A DNA stretch of 64,000 nucleotides from Planctomycetaceae bacterium (GCA_021732995.1 JAKFWA010000131.1:1-64000), one strand, 5' to 3'. Shown: positions 26,193 through 36,193, numbered from the stretch's first letter. The notes: a model not told the origin generated them from the letters alone. Numbers and translations are program-made.

Positions 26193-27389
26193 ATGCGCCA
26201 CCGTTTCATGACTGCTGCGTGCGTGGTGTTGATCACGCTCGCCGACTTCCACATGAGTACTGCGCAGGACGTCCGCCGAATCCCGTTGCGTGGGACGGAA
26301 GAAGTCGGCGCCGTGGTGGTGGGCGACGTCCCATTGATCCACACAGAGCAAGTCTTCGCGCCGGACGCGATCGGAAACGGGGCGGACGCGACAGCCGCGG
26401 CTCAAGCCAAGGCTGTCGTCAGCAAACTCAACGCGCTGCTTGCGGATGCCAAATCCAAACACCTGGTGAAGCTGAATCTCTATGCGGTGGATCAGGTCGC
26501 CATTGATGCCGCAAAGGAGGTGATCGCCGAGAAGTTCGAGCCGACGAATCGACCCGCAGTGTCCTGCGTCATCAGCAAACTGCCGGTAGCGGATGCTCTG
26601 ATTGCTGCGGATGCCATTGCGACAACGGACAGCACAGACGCCCGCGTTGTCCGACATCCCTCGCTGAAATCCGGTTGGGCGACGGTACCTGCCGGGTCGC
26701 GCATATACATTTCGGGACAGGCGGAACCCGGCGCCAACCTGGATGAGATGACCCGCAAGACGCTGACCAGCCTGCGCGAGACGCTTAAGTGGATGGAACG
26801 GTCGGATGAAGACATCGTGCAGTTGAAAGTCTTCGTGCAGCCGATGGCGAAGATCGCAGAAGTGCAAACGGCCTTCAAAGCGGTCTTTGGTGATCGAGTA
26901 CCGCCGACCGTCTATGTGGAATGGCTGGGCAAGGAGTCCATTGAGATCGAACTCGTGGCCTGGGGCGGAAAGGCGAGAAAAGCTCCAACTGTGGAGTATC
27001 TCACTCCGCCCTTCATGAAGCCTTCGCCGGTCTTTTGCCGGGTGACCCGCATCAACCAGTCGCCATCGATCTTCGTGGCGGGGTTGTATGCCTCTACTTT
27101 GCAGACTGCTCCCAGTGCACTATCGCCCGAAGGTGGTGAACGCGAAGTTAAGGAAGTCTTCGCCACACTTGAATCTCTGCTGAAGGATTCGAGCAGCGAC
27201 CTGAGACATCTGGTGAAAGCGACTTACTACTGCGAGACCGATGCCGCCAGCAAGAAGCTGAATGAACTGCGCCCGAAGTATTATGACCCGGAGCGACCGC
27301 CGGCGGCTTCCAAAGCGATGATCAGCGGTTCGGGACGTGCAGGCCTGGGTCTCACGCTGGACATGATCGCCGTGCCCAGCACCAAGTGA
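26193..27389 (+). CDS. Exported protein with three RidA-like units
   Basis: 398 residues from the ATG at 26193, with AAGGAG nine bases upstream. It begins with a signal peptide (MRHRFMTAACVVLITLADFHMSTA). Then come three RidA/YjgF-like segments, at about residues 25-165, 165-265 and 270-398. The first is worn down (VVSKLNALLADAKSKHLVKLNLYAVD). The second has ISGQAEPGANLDEMTRKTLTSLRETL. The third has FVAGLYAS...EVFATLESLL and ends LDMIAVPS. Classical RidA is a single 130-residue domain that deaminates reactive enamines as a trimer, so a three-unit chain could form the trimer internally. The conserved Arg of the active site is not obvious in unit 1. Export is unusual for this family. It lies just after the enolase-superfamily gene. 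Confidence 0.75.
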   Translation: MRHRFMTAACVVLITLADFHMSTAQDVRRIPLRGTEEVGAVVVGDVPLIHTEQVFAPDAIGNGADATAAAQAKAVVSKLNALLADAKSKHLVKLNLYAVDQVAIDAAKEVIAEKFEPTNRPAVSCVISKLPVADALIAADAIATTDSTDARVVRHPSLKSGWATVPAGSRIYISGQAEPGANLDEMTRKTLTSLRETLKWMERSDEDIVQLKVFVQPMAKIAEVQTAFKAVFGDRVPPTVYVEWLGKESIEIELVAWGGKARKAPTVEYLTPPFMKPSPVFCRVTRINQSPSIFVAGLYASTLQTAPSALSPEGGEREVKEVFATLESLLKDSSSDLRHLVKATYYCETDAASKKLNELRPKYYDPERPPAASKAMISGSGRAGLGLTLDMIAVPSTK

Positions 27390-27401
27390 TGAAGCACCGG
27401 C

Positions 27402-28178
27402 TCAGGACGATTTCGGAATTGCCGCGTGGAGCTGGTGCACAACGCCGTCCAGAAAGTCCGCCAGATTCTTAGCCGCCTTCTGAGCATGTTCACGCAGTTT
27501 GAGCATGTCTTTCATGCTGCTGGGACGCTTCCAGAGAGCTCCGATCGCGGCACCCACTCGAACGGCCCCGCTACCCCCCAGGACAGACAGCACCTCCGGC
27601 GGCAAATCGTTGCTCATGTCATCGCTGATGGCGCGGACCGCCATGAACTTGGTCTTATGCTCACGCGCGACCTGCGCCACCGCCAGGCTCTCCATATCGA
27701 CAGCAATGCCACCGAGCGTCTCATGCAGGCTGGTTTTTGCCGCCACTGTACGCACGATTTCGTCCGCCGTGACTAAGGTGCCGACGAATAAACCTCGAGC
27801 TTCGTCGCTGCTCGCGTGCAGGTCGATGGCCAGCTTCTGGCCGTGCGTATCGACGATTTCATTGCCCATCACGATGTTGCCCACCTGCATGTGCTTGAGC
27901 AAAGCACCGCTGAAGCCGACGGACAACAGCCAGGCAGGTGAGTGAGCGTCAATCAACGCTTCCGTCGCCCGGCGAGCCCGAGCGTAGCCGACACCACATT
28001 CGACAACCGCGACGCGAATGTTGTCGTATCGCCCGCCGCGAAAGACGAAGCTGCCGCCAGAGTACTTGTGCGGCTTCTCGCAGCGGCCCATGAAGTCCGC
28101 AATCTCCATCGGCAGTGAGCACACAATTCCAATGTCTGCGTGAGCGTAGTCAGGTTTGGTGATTGGCTCGGCAGACAT
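27402..28178 (-). CDS. Nucleoside phosphorylase / MTA-SAH nucleosidase-like protein
   Basis: 258 residues. The fold strings are ADIGIVCSLPMEIADF at the N-terminus, VAVVECGVGYARARRATEALI, and PAWLLSVGFSGAL...VGNIVMGNEIVD. GIAVDMESLAVAQVA carries the Met-Glu pair that holds the ribose, followed by FMAVRAISDD with the Asp that protonates the base. The pattern is that of MTA/SAH nucleosidase and the related hopanoid phosphorylases, and the true substrate cannot be chosen. The C-terminal 50 residues are a charged helix. It follows tatC by 63 bases on the same strand. Confidence 0.82.
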   Translation of the reverse strand: MSAEPITKPDYAHADIGIVCSLPMEIADFMGRCEKPHKYSGGSFVFRGGRYDNIRVAVVECGVGYARARRATEALIDAHSPAWLLSVGFSGALLKHMQVGNIVMGNEIVDTHGQKLAIDLHASSDEARGLFVGTLVTADEIVRTVAAKTSLHETLGGIAVDMESLAVAQVAREHKTKFMAVRAISDDMSNDLPPEVLSVLGGSGAVRVGAAIGALWKRPSSMKDMLKLREHAQKAAKNLADFLDGVVHQLHAAIPKSS

Positions 28179-28241
28179 CGCTCGGGTTTCGGTGAGGGCA
28201 GTGGGCTGTTCGTGGATGGTGAACCTTATCCAACGAACGCT

Positions 28242-29333
28242 CTACGTGACACTCGGCACGTCCGAGAACTGCGGCGGCTTCGAGTGCCAACTGCACATCA
28301 GAATGCCCAGTTCGTACAGTCCCAGCATCGGGACCAGCATGAGGATCATGCTCATCGGGTCGGCGGAAGGGGTCAGCATCATCGACAGGAACGAGATGAC
28401 CAGGATCGCGAGGCGTCGCTTCTCGCGGTAAGCCTGCACGTCGAAGATTGAAATGCGTTCGAGGAACAGCATGACGAGCGGTAGCTCAAAGCTGATGCCA
28501 AACACCAGCGGCAGCATCAGAGCGAAACTGATCCACTCGGACATCCGAATCTGCGGCTGCAAGCCCAGCGACTTGTTGAAGCTCAGCAGGAAGTTGAGCA
28601 TAAACGGGAACACGCAGTAGTAGCAGAAGACGCAACCGCCGATGAACAGGAAGACGCTCATGGGCAGGTAGATGTAAACGTAGCGTTTCTCATGCGGGTA
28701 GAGGCCCGCAGCGACGAACAGCCACATCTGATAGATGACCCACGGGCTGGCGATGATCAGTCCGGCGAGCGCGGACACGGTCATGTACATCATGAACGCT
28801 TCCTGCACGTTGAGCGTGACCGGTCGGCTGGTGATGTCGATGACGCGCGTCAATTCGGTGAATTCGGGAGCAGCGATGCGCAGATTCACCGCCTGCTCAT
28901 CCTCTTTGGGATTGGCTTGCGGATAGCGTTCCGGGTCGGCGGCGTGCAGCACATTCACCAGTTCGGACGGCAGCACCTTGATGGTCACAGTCTGATCGTC
29001 TTTGCTGTCCGTCGCGATCGGTTGAACTTCGGAACGGCGTTTCTCAATGGGGTCGACCTGATCCATCACGTCCAGCCCGGACTGCTTCTTGAACCAACCC
29101 CAGGAAAACGCCGGCATGGGGGCAACGTCCTCTTTGGCCTCGATCTTGTGCATCCGCAGTGCATGATCGATGGGTTGCCGAATCCAGCCGACGATGACAT
29201 CCCCGTAGTAGAGCGTGCCGATCATGCACAGGCCGACGCCGATAATCGCTCGAATCAGGTGCGTCCGGAGAATCTCAAGATGCTCCCCGAACGTCATTGT
29301 CGAGTCATCGAACAGATCTTTTGATTGGCTCAT
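28242..29333 (-). CDS. tatC: Sec-independent translocase subunit TatC with enlarged first periplasmic loop
   Basis: 363 residues from the ATG at 29333 (MSQSKDLFDD). TatC is the membrane receptor for twin-arginine signal peptides. The N-terminal motif EHLEILRTHL and first helix are normal, and the last five helices are clear (ASPWVIYQMWLFVAAGLYPHEKR, the FEL of the fourth helix, MLTPSADPMSM). Between helices 1 and 2 is a stretch of about 130 residues (about 60-190), rich in charged residues and with WGWFKKQSGLD, much longer than the loop in standard TatC (total about 250). The Glu of the EAFMMY segment is retained. No tatA/tatB gene is adjacent; the nucleosidase gene follows. Confidence 0.92.
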   Translation of the reverse strand: MSQSKDLFDDSTMTFGEHLEILRTHLIRAIIGVGLCMIGTLYYGDVIVGWIRQPIDHALRMHKIEAKEDVAPMPAFSWGWFKKQSGLDVMDQVDPIEKRRSEVQPIATDSKDDQTVTIKVLPSELVNVLHAADPERYPQANPKEDEQAVNLRIAAPEFTELTRVIDITSRPVTLNVQEAFMMYMTVSALAGLIIASPWVIYQMWLFVAAGLYPHEKRYVYIYLPMSVFLFIGGCVFCYYCVFPFMLNFLLSFNKSLGLQPQIRMSEWISFALMLPLVFGISFELPLVMLFLERISIFDVQAYREKRRLAILVISFLSMMLTPSADPMSMILMLVPMLGLYELGILMCSWHSKPPQFSDVPSVT

Positions 29334-29647
29334 AACGTTGCTCCCGCAAGGTGAGTCGCGGCCATGCGAGAGTCTCCAGCCACACAATGAGCCGGGAGGT
29401 TCTCGGGAACGGCTGCGAGCGTACGCGGCAGGGTCAGCGGTTCACGTCAGCAATGTGAACCATCCACCGCACCTCAATCCGCAAACCAGGACAGTTTGAC
29501 GCGTCAACCTCGCCATGAAGAAAGCACGGCGGGTTGCTGTCCACTCGGTTTGCCCGCAGCAAGAGCAGGTCGGATGAGCGGAGTGGGTTCGATTCTAAAG
29601 CGGCGGCTAGTGCCGTCAATTGTCAGAAACTCAGGAATCGCCGCCCG
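29334..29647. other. Intergenic stretch upstream of tatC
   Basis: About 310 bases between the start of tatC and the stop of the next minus-strand gene. It should hold the tatC promoter. No hairpin with a T-run and no small gene was recognised. Confidence 0.3.
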
Positions 29648-30994
29648 CTACTTCAAGTTGTTGGCGGCATTCTGTAGGTTATTGAGAGTCGTTGCGTCCA
29701 TCGAAGGCTGTAGATTGCCCTGCAAACTGACGATCATCGGCTTGAGGGCATCTCTGACACCCGTGTAAGCGGCGCCGATCGACTTGTCCGCTGGCAACGT
29801 GTTCTTCAGAGAGTTCAGCCCGAGGAACATGTCCTGTACCTGAAAGTAGCCGACAGATCCCGTCATCTTCTTGGCACTGATCTCCGTGCCGATCTCATGC
29901 GCCAGCTTGAGCGAGGCCTTGCTGACTCCCAGCGTATCCAGCCCGGAACCGCCGGACCCCAGTGGATAAGTTCCCAGCACTTTGATCGTCCAGGCACGCA
30001 CCGACGTGGGCCGCTTAGAATCCTTGATAATGTCGGCCAGCAGAGTTTGCACTTCGGGTTTCTGAGTTCCCCCAGCGTCGGCAATGGACGGCATGCTGAT
30101 GTGGCCCACGGCTGAGATCAAAGCCTTCTGGTAGGATGCGCTGGTTGCCGTCTGTGCCTTGATCGCGGTGATCAGGCTGCGGGCGGCTTCGGTGCGTTCT
30201 TTGGCTGGATTGTTGGTCGAGAGCGGGCCCTCTTTCAGCAGAATCTTGTCTGCGAGAACCTTCTCCGCGCAGTTCGCCGCCATCACTCGAACACCTTCCG
30301 GCTGATTCAAATTGGCAATGACTTCCAGGAACACCGACAGCGTTTCTGGGAACGCTGTTGCGTCCAGTGGGGGCTTTTTGTTGGGGTTCGCGGGAGCCAG
30401 CTCTAATTCCGACAGCATCAAGAGCACTTGCAGCCGCACCTGAAAATTGCCGTCCAAGGCTTTCTTGGCTTCCTTGACGACGGCTTTGAGCGCTACGTCT
30501 CGATTCTTACTTCCAGGAGCCGCGAAGGTGTGAATCTCGCCATAAACCTCGGAGCGAATCTTCTTCATGTTGTTGCGACTGGACTTCAACGTCATGCGGC
30601 CAACTCGGATCTTGGCGCCTTCGTTGAGGATGTTCGTAACATTCACATCCACTGTCTTGGCTTTTAACGCTTCAAGGTACTTAGCGCTCTTGTCCCTCTT
30701 CCAATTCTTGTAGTCATCATCGTTGATGAGTTCGTCTTCCTTGGTCATCTCATCGAGCGGCACGCGCCCGGGCTGTATTCCTGGAGGAAGAGCGTTTGGA
30801 TTCGGCGCGGGAGCAGGCGGTTTAGGCGGAACCTGTGCCCAAACTGGTGAAGCAAGGCTCAGCGCGAACCAGGCGATGGTCAGCAGAGCTAAAGCCATAA
30901 ACCATCTCGGCTTGAAGCGGGCGGAAGAGGCGCAGGGCGTCTTCGGCGTGGCCGCGACAATACTCGCTCCGACGTGTAGAGAGTGCTCGCTCAT
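29648..30994 (-). CDS. Secreted alpha-helical protein of unknown function
   Basis: 448 residues. An unusually long leader (residues 1-30, basic) precedes a hydrophobic stretch (WFMALALLTIAWFALSLASPVWAQ) that ends in a plausible signal-peptidase site at VWA-Q. A Pro/Ala-rich linker follows (VPPKPPAPAPNPNALPP). The rest is helical, with repeat-like pieces (VRLQVLLMLSELEL, GVRVMAANCAEKVL, SVRAWTIKVLGTYPL) that look like HEAT/ARM-type repeats. The true start may be nearer the hydrophobic stretch. No family was recognised. Transcribed alone. Confidence 0.75.
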   Translation of the reverse strand: MSEHSLHVGASIVAATPKTPCASSARFKPRWFMALALLTIAWFALSLASPVWAQVPPKPPAPAPNPNALPPGIQPGRVPLDEMTKEDELINDDDYKNWKRDKSAKYLEALKAKTVDVNVTNILNEGAKIRVGRMTLKSSRNNMKKIRSEVYGEIHTFAAPGSKNRDVALKAVVKEAKKALDGNFQVRLQVLLMLSELELAPANPNKKPPLDATAFPETLSVFLEVIANLNQPEGVRVMAANCAEKVLADKILLKEGPLSTNNPAKERTEAARSLITAIKAQTATSASYQKALISAVGHISMPSIADAGGTQKPEVQTLLADIIKDSKRPTSVRAWTIKVLGTYPLGSGGSGLDTLGVSKASLKLAHEIGTEISAKKMTGSVGYFQVQDMFLGLNSLKNTLPADKSIGAAYTGVRDALKPMIVSLQGNLQPSMDATTLNNLQNAANNLK

Positions 30995-31264
30995 GCGTTG
31001 CTGATTCTAGGGGCCAAGTCTCGTCGAGAATCTCACCGTTCTACCGAGTTAGGCCAGCTTTCCTGACCAAACCGGGCGAGACGGTACCGCGATGTATCGT
31101 GATTTGCCACCACGATGACGAGTTCATGAAATGAGAATGAAGGAGAATTCCAGTCCGTCCGTGAGTCACACGACATCGAACGCAACTCAACACGCAGCCT
31201 CTGAGGAATCTCACAGGCAGAAATGAATACAAATAATCAACCTAGCCGGATAGTTTTCAGGCCG

Positions 31265-32593
31265 TCAAGAAGTTTCGACGCCCACGCGGTCCGTAACCCG
31301 TGAGAGTCGGCGGTTTGGGGGTTCATTCGCAAAAATCGCCAGAGTCGTGGCGGCCATCACTTCCGAGCTGAACCGGGTGCGGACTGCCATTTGTCCCTTT
31401 CGTGCCAATTCGATCCGTCGATCACGATCGTGGGTCAGTTCGTCGATCCGCGTCGCCAGATCGATCGGGTCGCCCGGTTCGAACAACAACCCGCCCTCGG
31501 TGGCGGACAGCATCTCCACAAACGCTCCGTGAGCAGGCTGCACCACCGGCACTCCGTTGGCCAGAGCCTCCAGCACCGAAATGCCCTTCGGTTCCCGATA
31601 GGTCGTCGGCAGGGAGAAGATGTCAAAGCTCTTCAGGAGTTCTACCTTGCTCTCCCGATCAGGCGGACTACCAACGTACGTGAAACGGTCACCGAGCGCT
31701 TTCCCGGCGCGAGACACCTCATCGAAGTACCGCGCGTCGCGAGTACCCAGATAGCCGCCAGCAACGAGTTTTACTCGCGGCCCGTGGCACGGCAGCTTCA
31801 GAACGGCTTCGATCAGTTGGTGCAGTCCTTTCTCCGGACAGATCCGCCCGAAGTAGCCGACCGTCAGTGAATCGGATTCGGGTTTGTCGACCTGCCCGTC
31901 GTGGCCGGTGAGATCGATGCCCAGCGGCAGGATCTCGAACAGTTCCGGTGGCACGCTCAGCATCTGCGACATGTGATCGCGATAGAACTCGCTGTGCACC
32001 ACGATGCCATCGAACTCGCGCACCCGTTCGGACATGCTCCGGATGCAGGCCTGCCGATACGGATCGGGCAGGCTGTCGATGAACACATCATCGCCCTGCA
32101 GCGTGCAATAGATCGGTCCGGAGAAGTGGGACCGAATGAGTCGCACTGTTCCCGACAGCAAGGCATTGCTGAAGCACACCACGTCCGGTTTGAGGTCGCG
32201 GCCGATGAACTCGGCGAGTTCCTCGATCTGCCGTCGCGCCGGACCGAGTTCGCCATCCAGCATCGCCAGCGTGAGTTCGCCCAGCTTCCGCGCGTCGTTC
32301 GTGACGCCAAAGCTCGTCGCCAGTTTGATCACCGCCGGATGATCGAGCCACGTCGTCATCCAGCGCGGCAGCTTGCGCCACAGTTTGGACTGCTGATCCA
32401 GATAGACGTTGATCCCGCCGAGGAACACTCGCTCGACGCTCATATCCTCTTCATCAACACGAATCGGCGTGTAAGTCGGGATCAGCGTGACCTCGGCCCC
32501 CGCCTTGCGCAACGCCTTGGCCCAAGTGTTGTCGTGCATGCACGCCCCACAGAACATCCCGGCGCCACCAGCAGTGATGATCGCGATGTGCAT
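31265..32593 (-). CDS. GT4-type glycosyltransferase
   Basis: 442 residues. It opens with MHIAIITAGGAGMFCGACMHDN and continues with AKALRKAGAEVTLIPTYTP, the N-terminal Rossmann domain of GT-B enzymes. The C-terminal domain has DSLTVGYFGRICPEKGLHQLIEAV and DIFSLPTTYREPKGISVLEALANGVPVVQP, the E(x7)E nucleotide-sugar motif of family GT4. Such enzymes transfer a sugar from a nucleotide donor, retaining the anomeric configuration. A GMFCGACMHDN loop rich in Cys is unusual. The acceptor and sugar are unknown. It stands alone rather than inside the glycan cluster at 34.7-40 kb. Confidence 0.88.
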   Translation of the reverse strand: MHIAIITAGGAGMFCGACMHDNTWAKALRKAGAEVTLIPTYTPIRVDEEDMSVERVFLGGINVYLDQQSKLWRKLPRWMTTWLDHPAVIKLATSFGVTNDARKLGELTLAMLDGELGPARRQIEELAEFIGRDLKPDVVCFSNALLSGTVRLIRSHFSGPIYCTLQGDDVFIDSLPDPYRQACIRSMSERVREFDGIVVHSEFYRDHMSQMLSVPPELFEILPLGIDLTGHDGQVDKPESDSLTVGYFGRICPEKGLHQLIEAVLKLPCHGPRVKLVAGGYLGTRDARYFDEVSRAGKALGDRFTYVGSPPDRESKVELLKSFDIFSLPTTYREPKGISVLEALANGVPVVQPAHGAFVEMLSATEGGLLFEPGDPIDLATRIDELTHDRDRRIELARKGQMAVRTRFSSEVMAATTLAIFANEPPNRRLSRVTDRVGVETS

Positions 32594-32781
32594 GGAACTT
32601 TGAGCCCAGAGACTGGAAACGATGCCTGGTCGGTTGCGAACGCTGCAACGTGAGTCTGCTGACTTACTTATTTTCTTCAGGATTGAGGCGCGAGGAAGCC
32701 ATTCCTGAGGGATTCGGCTCCGATTCGGAACAACGCTGGCGATGAAAGAGGCTTCAGGATTGGTAACCCCTCACCTCCTAC

Positions 32782-32806
32782 CCCCTCTCCCCAAAGGGGC
32801 GAGGGG
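32782..32806. repeat. GC-rich inverted repeat, CCCCTCTCCCC type (copy 2)
   Basis: CCCCTCTCCCC (32782-32792), loop AAA, GGGGCGAGGGG (32796-32806). One mismatch is shared with copy 1 at positions 5-35 of the window. It lies between the GT4 gene and the aldolase gene, both on the minus strand. Confidence 0.7.
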
Positions 32807-32840
32807 AGTTGTTGAAGCGGAGGATGACGGGTCAGCCTCT

Positions 32841-33635
32841 TTAGTAGCGGGCTAAGTCGCCACCTTGCTTGAGATTCAAGGCGCTGACCAGCTTCTGAGC
32901 CTCGGTCACCATGAACCGCAGTTCGCTGCCAATCGCGATGAACTGCCAGCCTTCGGCGATACGTTGTTCCACCTGCTGCGTCGTTTGAGTATGCAGACCA
33001 ACCGGAGTTCCCGTCTTCTTGCCTGCGGCCAGCACGCGCTGCAGCATCGCTTCAAAGGCTTCCGGGGATGGGTCCTTTCCATCGGGAGTGCGCATCTGAG
33101 CTTGCAGGTCGTTCGGTCCGACGAAGATCGCATCGACGCCCGGCAGGCTGTAGATCGCTTCGGCGTTGTCGACGCCCTCGGGAGATTCCGTCTGCAGGAT
33201 CACGAGGATCTCGTCATTGGCATACTTGAAGTAGTCACCGGCAGACGCCCCGTAGTTGAGCGCGTGCAACGAGCCGCCAACCGAACGATTGCCTTGAGGT
33301 GGATACTTGGCGGCTGCAATGGCGATCTTCGCTTCTTCGACAGTATTCACCATCGGCACAACGATGCCGTGAGCACCGGCATCGAGCGATCGCTTGATGA
33401 GATCATGATCGCCGCGAGGAACTCGCACGATGGGCGTGCAGCCAGCGTCCGCGATCGCGCCCACGACGTTCGCCATGGCGCTCCAGTCAATCGGCGAGTG
33501 CTCCAGATCGACCGTCAACCACGGAAAGCCGGTGCGAGCCATCACGCGGCTGGCGAACACATCACCCAGACTGAGCCATGTACCAACCTGAGCCTTACCG
33601 GCCTTCAACGCCGCTTTCACGGGATTCTTCTTCAT
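32841..33635 (-). CDS. HpcH/HpaI-family aldolase
   Basis: 264 residues from the ATG at 33635 ([13 protein letters not shown]). The frame is open to 33818, but the extra 61 residues look random. The class II aldolase barrel shows [30 protein letters not shown] at the start, [25 protein letters not shown], then [15 protein letters not shown] with the metal-binding Glu, and [15 protein letters not shown] with the metal-binding Asp. The family cleaves 4-hydroxy-2-oxo acids to pyruvate plus an aldehyde, including 2-dehydro-3-deoxy-glucarate. The substrate is unclear. It is divergent from the hydroxylase gene. Confidence 0.9.
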   Translation of the reverse strand: MKKNPVKAALKAGKAQVGTWLSLGDVFASRVMARTGFPWLTVDLEHSPIDWSAMANVVGAIADAGCTPIVRVPRGDHDLIKRSLDAGAHGIVVPMVNTVEEAKIAIAAAKYPPQGNRSVGGSLHALNYGASAGDYFKYANDEILVILQTESPEGVDNAEAIYSLPGVDAIFVGPNDLQAQMRTPDGKDPSPEAFEAMLQRVLAAGKKTGTPVGLHTQTTQQVEQRIAEGWQFIAIGSELRFMVTEAQKLVSALNLKQGGDLARY

Positions 33636-33787
33636 CGCGACAACTACCTGTGCGTTAGAGGTTTCAACTTGCGAGGGCGAGCTACAAGCACTCCAGATTC
33701 TGGCGGTCGCGGGGGCAGCGTCAACCTTGCGTCCAAAGTCGCGTTGACCCTGCGAAACCACTAGCCGTAGAAGGCGGTTTCGGAGTG

Positions 33788-34651
33788 ATGAAACCCGCCT
33801 TGCTGAGTGACGGAGCACTCATGCCCCATATGCTGTTGATCTTCGCCGGCCTGGCCGGTCTGTTCTTTGTGCTGGAACGGTTGATCCCGTGGCGGCCACA
33901 GCGAATCTTTCGCACAGGTATCGTGGCGGATGTTGTCTACGCGCCGCTGCACATCGCCTTACGCATTCTGATCAATATGGTTGTCGCGAGCGCACTTGCC
34001 CTCGTGGGACGCAGCGCAGGCGTACAATCCATTTTCGGCTTCAACGAGCGTCTCCCGGTGTGGGCTCAGGCCCTGACATTGATTTTCGTGCTGGACTTCG
34101 CGTTCTACGTCACGCACCGGCTGAAGCATCGCTGGCGCTGGTGGTGGCGACTGCATGAAACTCACCACAGCTCCAAAGATCTCGACTACCTGTCGGCAGC
34201 TCGGTTCCATCCGCTCGAAAAGATTCTGGATCGAACTCTGTTCCTGCTGCCGCTCACGCTGCTGAATCCAGCGACGGGGGCCTTGCTCATCTGGTCATCC
34301 TGGGACGCCCTGATGGGCATGCTGATTCACTCCAACGCCAACATCCGGCTAGGGCCGCTGATCTACATCTTCGTCGGGCCCGAGATGCACCGCTGGCATC
34401 ACAGCCGCGACCGCAAGCTCAGTGACTGCAATTTCGGAAACAGCCTGTCGATCTTCGACTGGATCTTCGGCACGGCCTACGTGTCCTACGAACGCGATGC
34501 GGACTTCGGGGTTCAGGACGAGCAGTATCCTCAAAACAATCTTTGGAAGCAGTTCTGGTACGCGTTCCGACAGGAACCATCGCGAGTTTCGGTCACTCAG
34601 GAGACCGGAGAAGACTCGGCCGAACGCATCGAACAGTCGAAAGCCGCCTGA
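33788..34651 (+). CDS. Fatty acid hydroxylase / sterol desaturase family membrane protein
   Basis: 287 residues from the ATG at 33788, with GGAG upstream; the ATG at 33821 is a possible alternative. It has four to five membrane helices. The three histidine clusters for the di-iron centre are present in order: HRLKH (residues about 118-122), HETHHSSKD and HRWHHSRD. The spacing follows the family (HxxxH, HxxHH, HxxHH). Such enzymes hydroxylate or desaturate membrane lipids using oxygen. The acceptor lipid is unknown. The gene ends 33 bases before the glycosyltransferase GTG at 34685, so it may be the first gene of that transcript. Confidence 0.88.
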   Translation: MKPALLSDGALMPHMLLIFAGLAGLFFVLERLIPWRPQRIFRTGIVADVVYAPLHIALRILINMVVASALALVGRSAGVQSIFGFNERLPVWAQALTLIFVLDFAFYVTHRLKHRWRWWWRLHETHHSSKDLDYLSAARFHPLEKILDRTLFLLPLTLLNPATGALLIWSSWDALMGMLIHSNANIRLGPLIYIFVGPEMHRWHHSRDRKLSDCNFGNSLSIFDWIFGTAYVSYERDADFGVQDEQYPQNNLWKQFWYAFRQEPSRVSVTQETGEDSAERIEQSKAA

Positions 34652-34684
34652 TAACAGAGCTGCTTGCAGCGCACGGAGGCGATT

Positions 34685-36193
34685 GTGTGGAGTTGGGTGA
34701 AGCAGCGTCCGCGACTGATGATCTTTGTGGTCGCGCTGGCGCTGCGCCTGCTGGTCTTCTCGAGTGTCGCTCAAGACGAGTCTCGCATGAGCGGTCCCGA
34801 TGCAGAGGACTATCAACGCAGAGCCGTCAACCTCCTGCATCACGGCGTCTTTTCGGGGCTCGATCTAACTGACGGAATTCACGAGCCGACCGGGCCGATT
34901 ATTGATCGGCACAAGCGAATCATCGCGACCACTGGCCCTTACCTCTACGACGTGCATCGCACGCCGGGCTATCCCGTCTTTGTGGCCGCCGTTTACGGCA
35001 TTATCGGCGAGCGTCCGATGTGGGTGGCGCTAGTGCAATGTGTGCTCGGCGCGCTGACGTGCGTCGTCACATTCCAACTCGCTGAGTTCCTGGGCAGCCG
35101 TCGCGCCGCGCTGTGGGCGGGGTGCGCTTTGGCCATCGAACTCTTTGCCGTGCTGCTCTCCAACGCACTAGTAACTGAAACACTGTTCGGACTGTTGCTG
35201 ACTTCAGGCCTGCTGGCCTTGTTTCACGCGCATCGCAGAGACGCACTGCTGCCCGCGATCGCAGCAGGATTGTGCATCGGCTTGAGCATCCTGTGCCGCC
35301 CGATTGGCCTGTATCTGATTGCGTTGCCCTCCGTCTGGTTGGCTGTCTCTGGAAGCCAACCAAGGACACGGCGATTGCAGTTGGGTGCCGCGTTCTGCAT
35401 CTGCGCAATAGCGACTGTCTTGCCATGGATGGCGAGGAACCATGCCCACTTCGGGCAGTGGCAACTCACCAGTATTCAAGGACTGAATCTTTACACCTTC
35501 AAGTCTGTCTACATTGAGACTGGCAGCCTGGGGCGGCTGAATCCGAACCGTATCAAATCGCTGCAGGATCGCATGGCGGACGACTTCGCCGCGTCGCTTG
35601 GTGATCGCCGATTTAACTATCTGGAAATGGCTCGCGAGTATCAGCGGGCTGGCCTGCAGCGAATTTCCTCGCACCCCGTGAAGTACGCCGTCGCGCATCT
35701 TTCAGGCACGGTCACGTTCTTCGGCCTGATGAGTCCGAATACTCTATGCACCATTCTGGGCGTCCCCAGCCCGGCCTTGTCCGGCACCAGAGAAGAGCAA
35801 CGGGCCGACGGAGTGGTGCGCCGCATCGTCGGCTATCTCAGCGATGTTCCTGCGTGGTTCCTGGTTGTCTACGCCGCGGGCTGGTTGTGGAGCTTGACGA
35901 TTATTTCACTGGCCGGTTGGAGTTCTTTGGTTAACTGGCGCAATCAACACCTGCTACCGTATTTCTGCCTGTTGGTGCTGTGCATTGCCTACTTCTGTCT
36001 GACGGCCGGACCGCAAGGCGATTCTCGATTCCGTCATCCGACGATGCCGCTGATGGCTGTCCTCGGCGGGTATGGTCTGCGCCGTTGGAGAAGCAGCGCC
36101 GAGCAGCACTCATCCGAGACTGCTCGCGTTGATATTCAGGGTGACAGATCAGACGCGGCGATTGGCCGGGACTCCTTGAGGGCAGCATCATGA
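34685..36193 (+). CDS. GT39-type polytopic glycosyltransferase
   Basis: 502 residues. The start is the GTG at 34685, because GGAGG lies five bases upstream; a TTG seven codons earlier has none. There are about ten membrane helices. The first loop carries PDAEDYQRRAVNLLHHG and later YDVHRTPGYPVFVAAVYG, the pattern of ArnT/PMT-like GT-C enzymes that take a sugar from a polyprenyl-phosphate carrier. It ends in a charged cytoplasmic tail. It overlaps the acyltransferase gene by four bases (ATGA), which suggests coupled translation. It opens the glycan gene set that runs to 40.0 kb. Confidence 0.85.
   Translation: MWSWVKQRPRLMIFVVALALRLLVFSSVAQDESRMSGPDAEDYQRRAVNLLHHGVFSGLDLTDGIHEPTGPIIDRHKRIIATTGPYLYDVHRTPGYPVFVAAVYGIIGERPMWVALVQCVLGALTCVVTFQLAEFLGSRRAALWAGCALAIELFAVLLSNALVTETLFGLLLTSGLLALFHAHRRDALLPAIAAGLCIGLSILCRPIGLYLIALPSVWLAVSGSQPRTRRLQLGAAFCICAIATVLPWMARNHAHFGQWQLTSIQGLNLYTFKSVYIETGSLGRLNPNRIKSLQDRMADDFAASLGDRRFNYLEMAREYQRAGLQRISSHPVKYAVAHLSGTVTFFGLMSPNTLCTILGVPSPALSGTREEQRADGVVRRIVGYLSDVPAWFLVVYAAGWLWSLTIISLAGWSSLVNWRNQHLLPYFCLLVLCIAYFCLTAGPQGDSRFRHPTMPLMAVLGGYGLRRWRSSAEQHSSETARVDIQGDRSDAAIGRDSLRAAS

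Noticed and set aside
31041-31232. Small minus-strand frame between two genes
   Set aside because: There is no ribosome site, and the composition is like that of non-coding frames.
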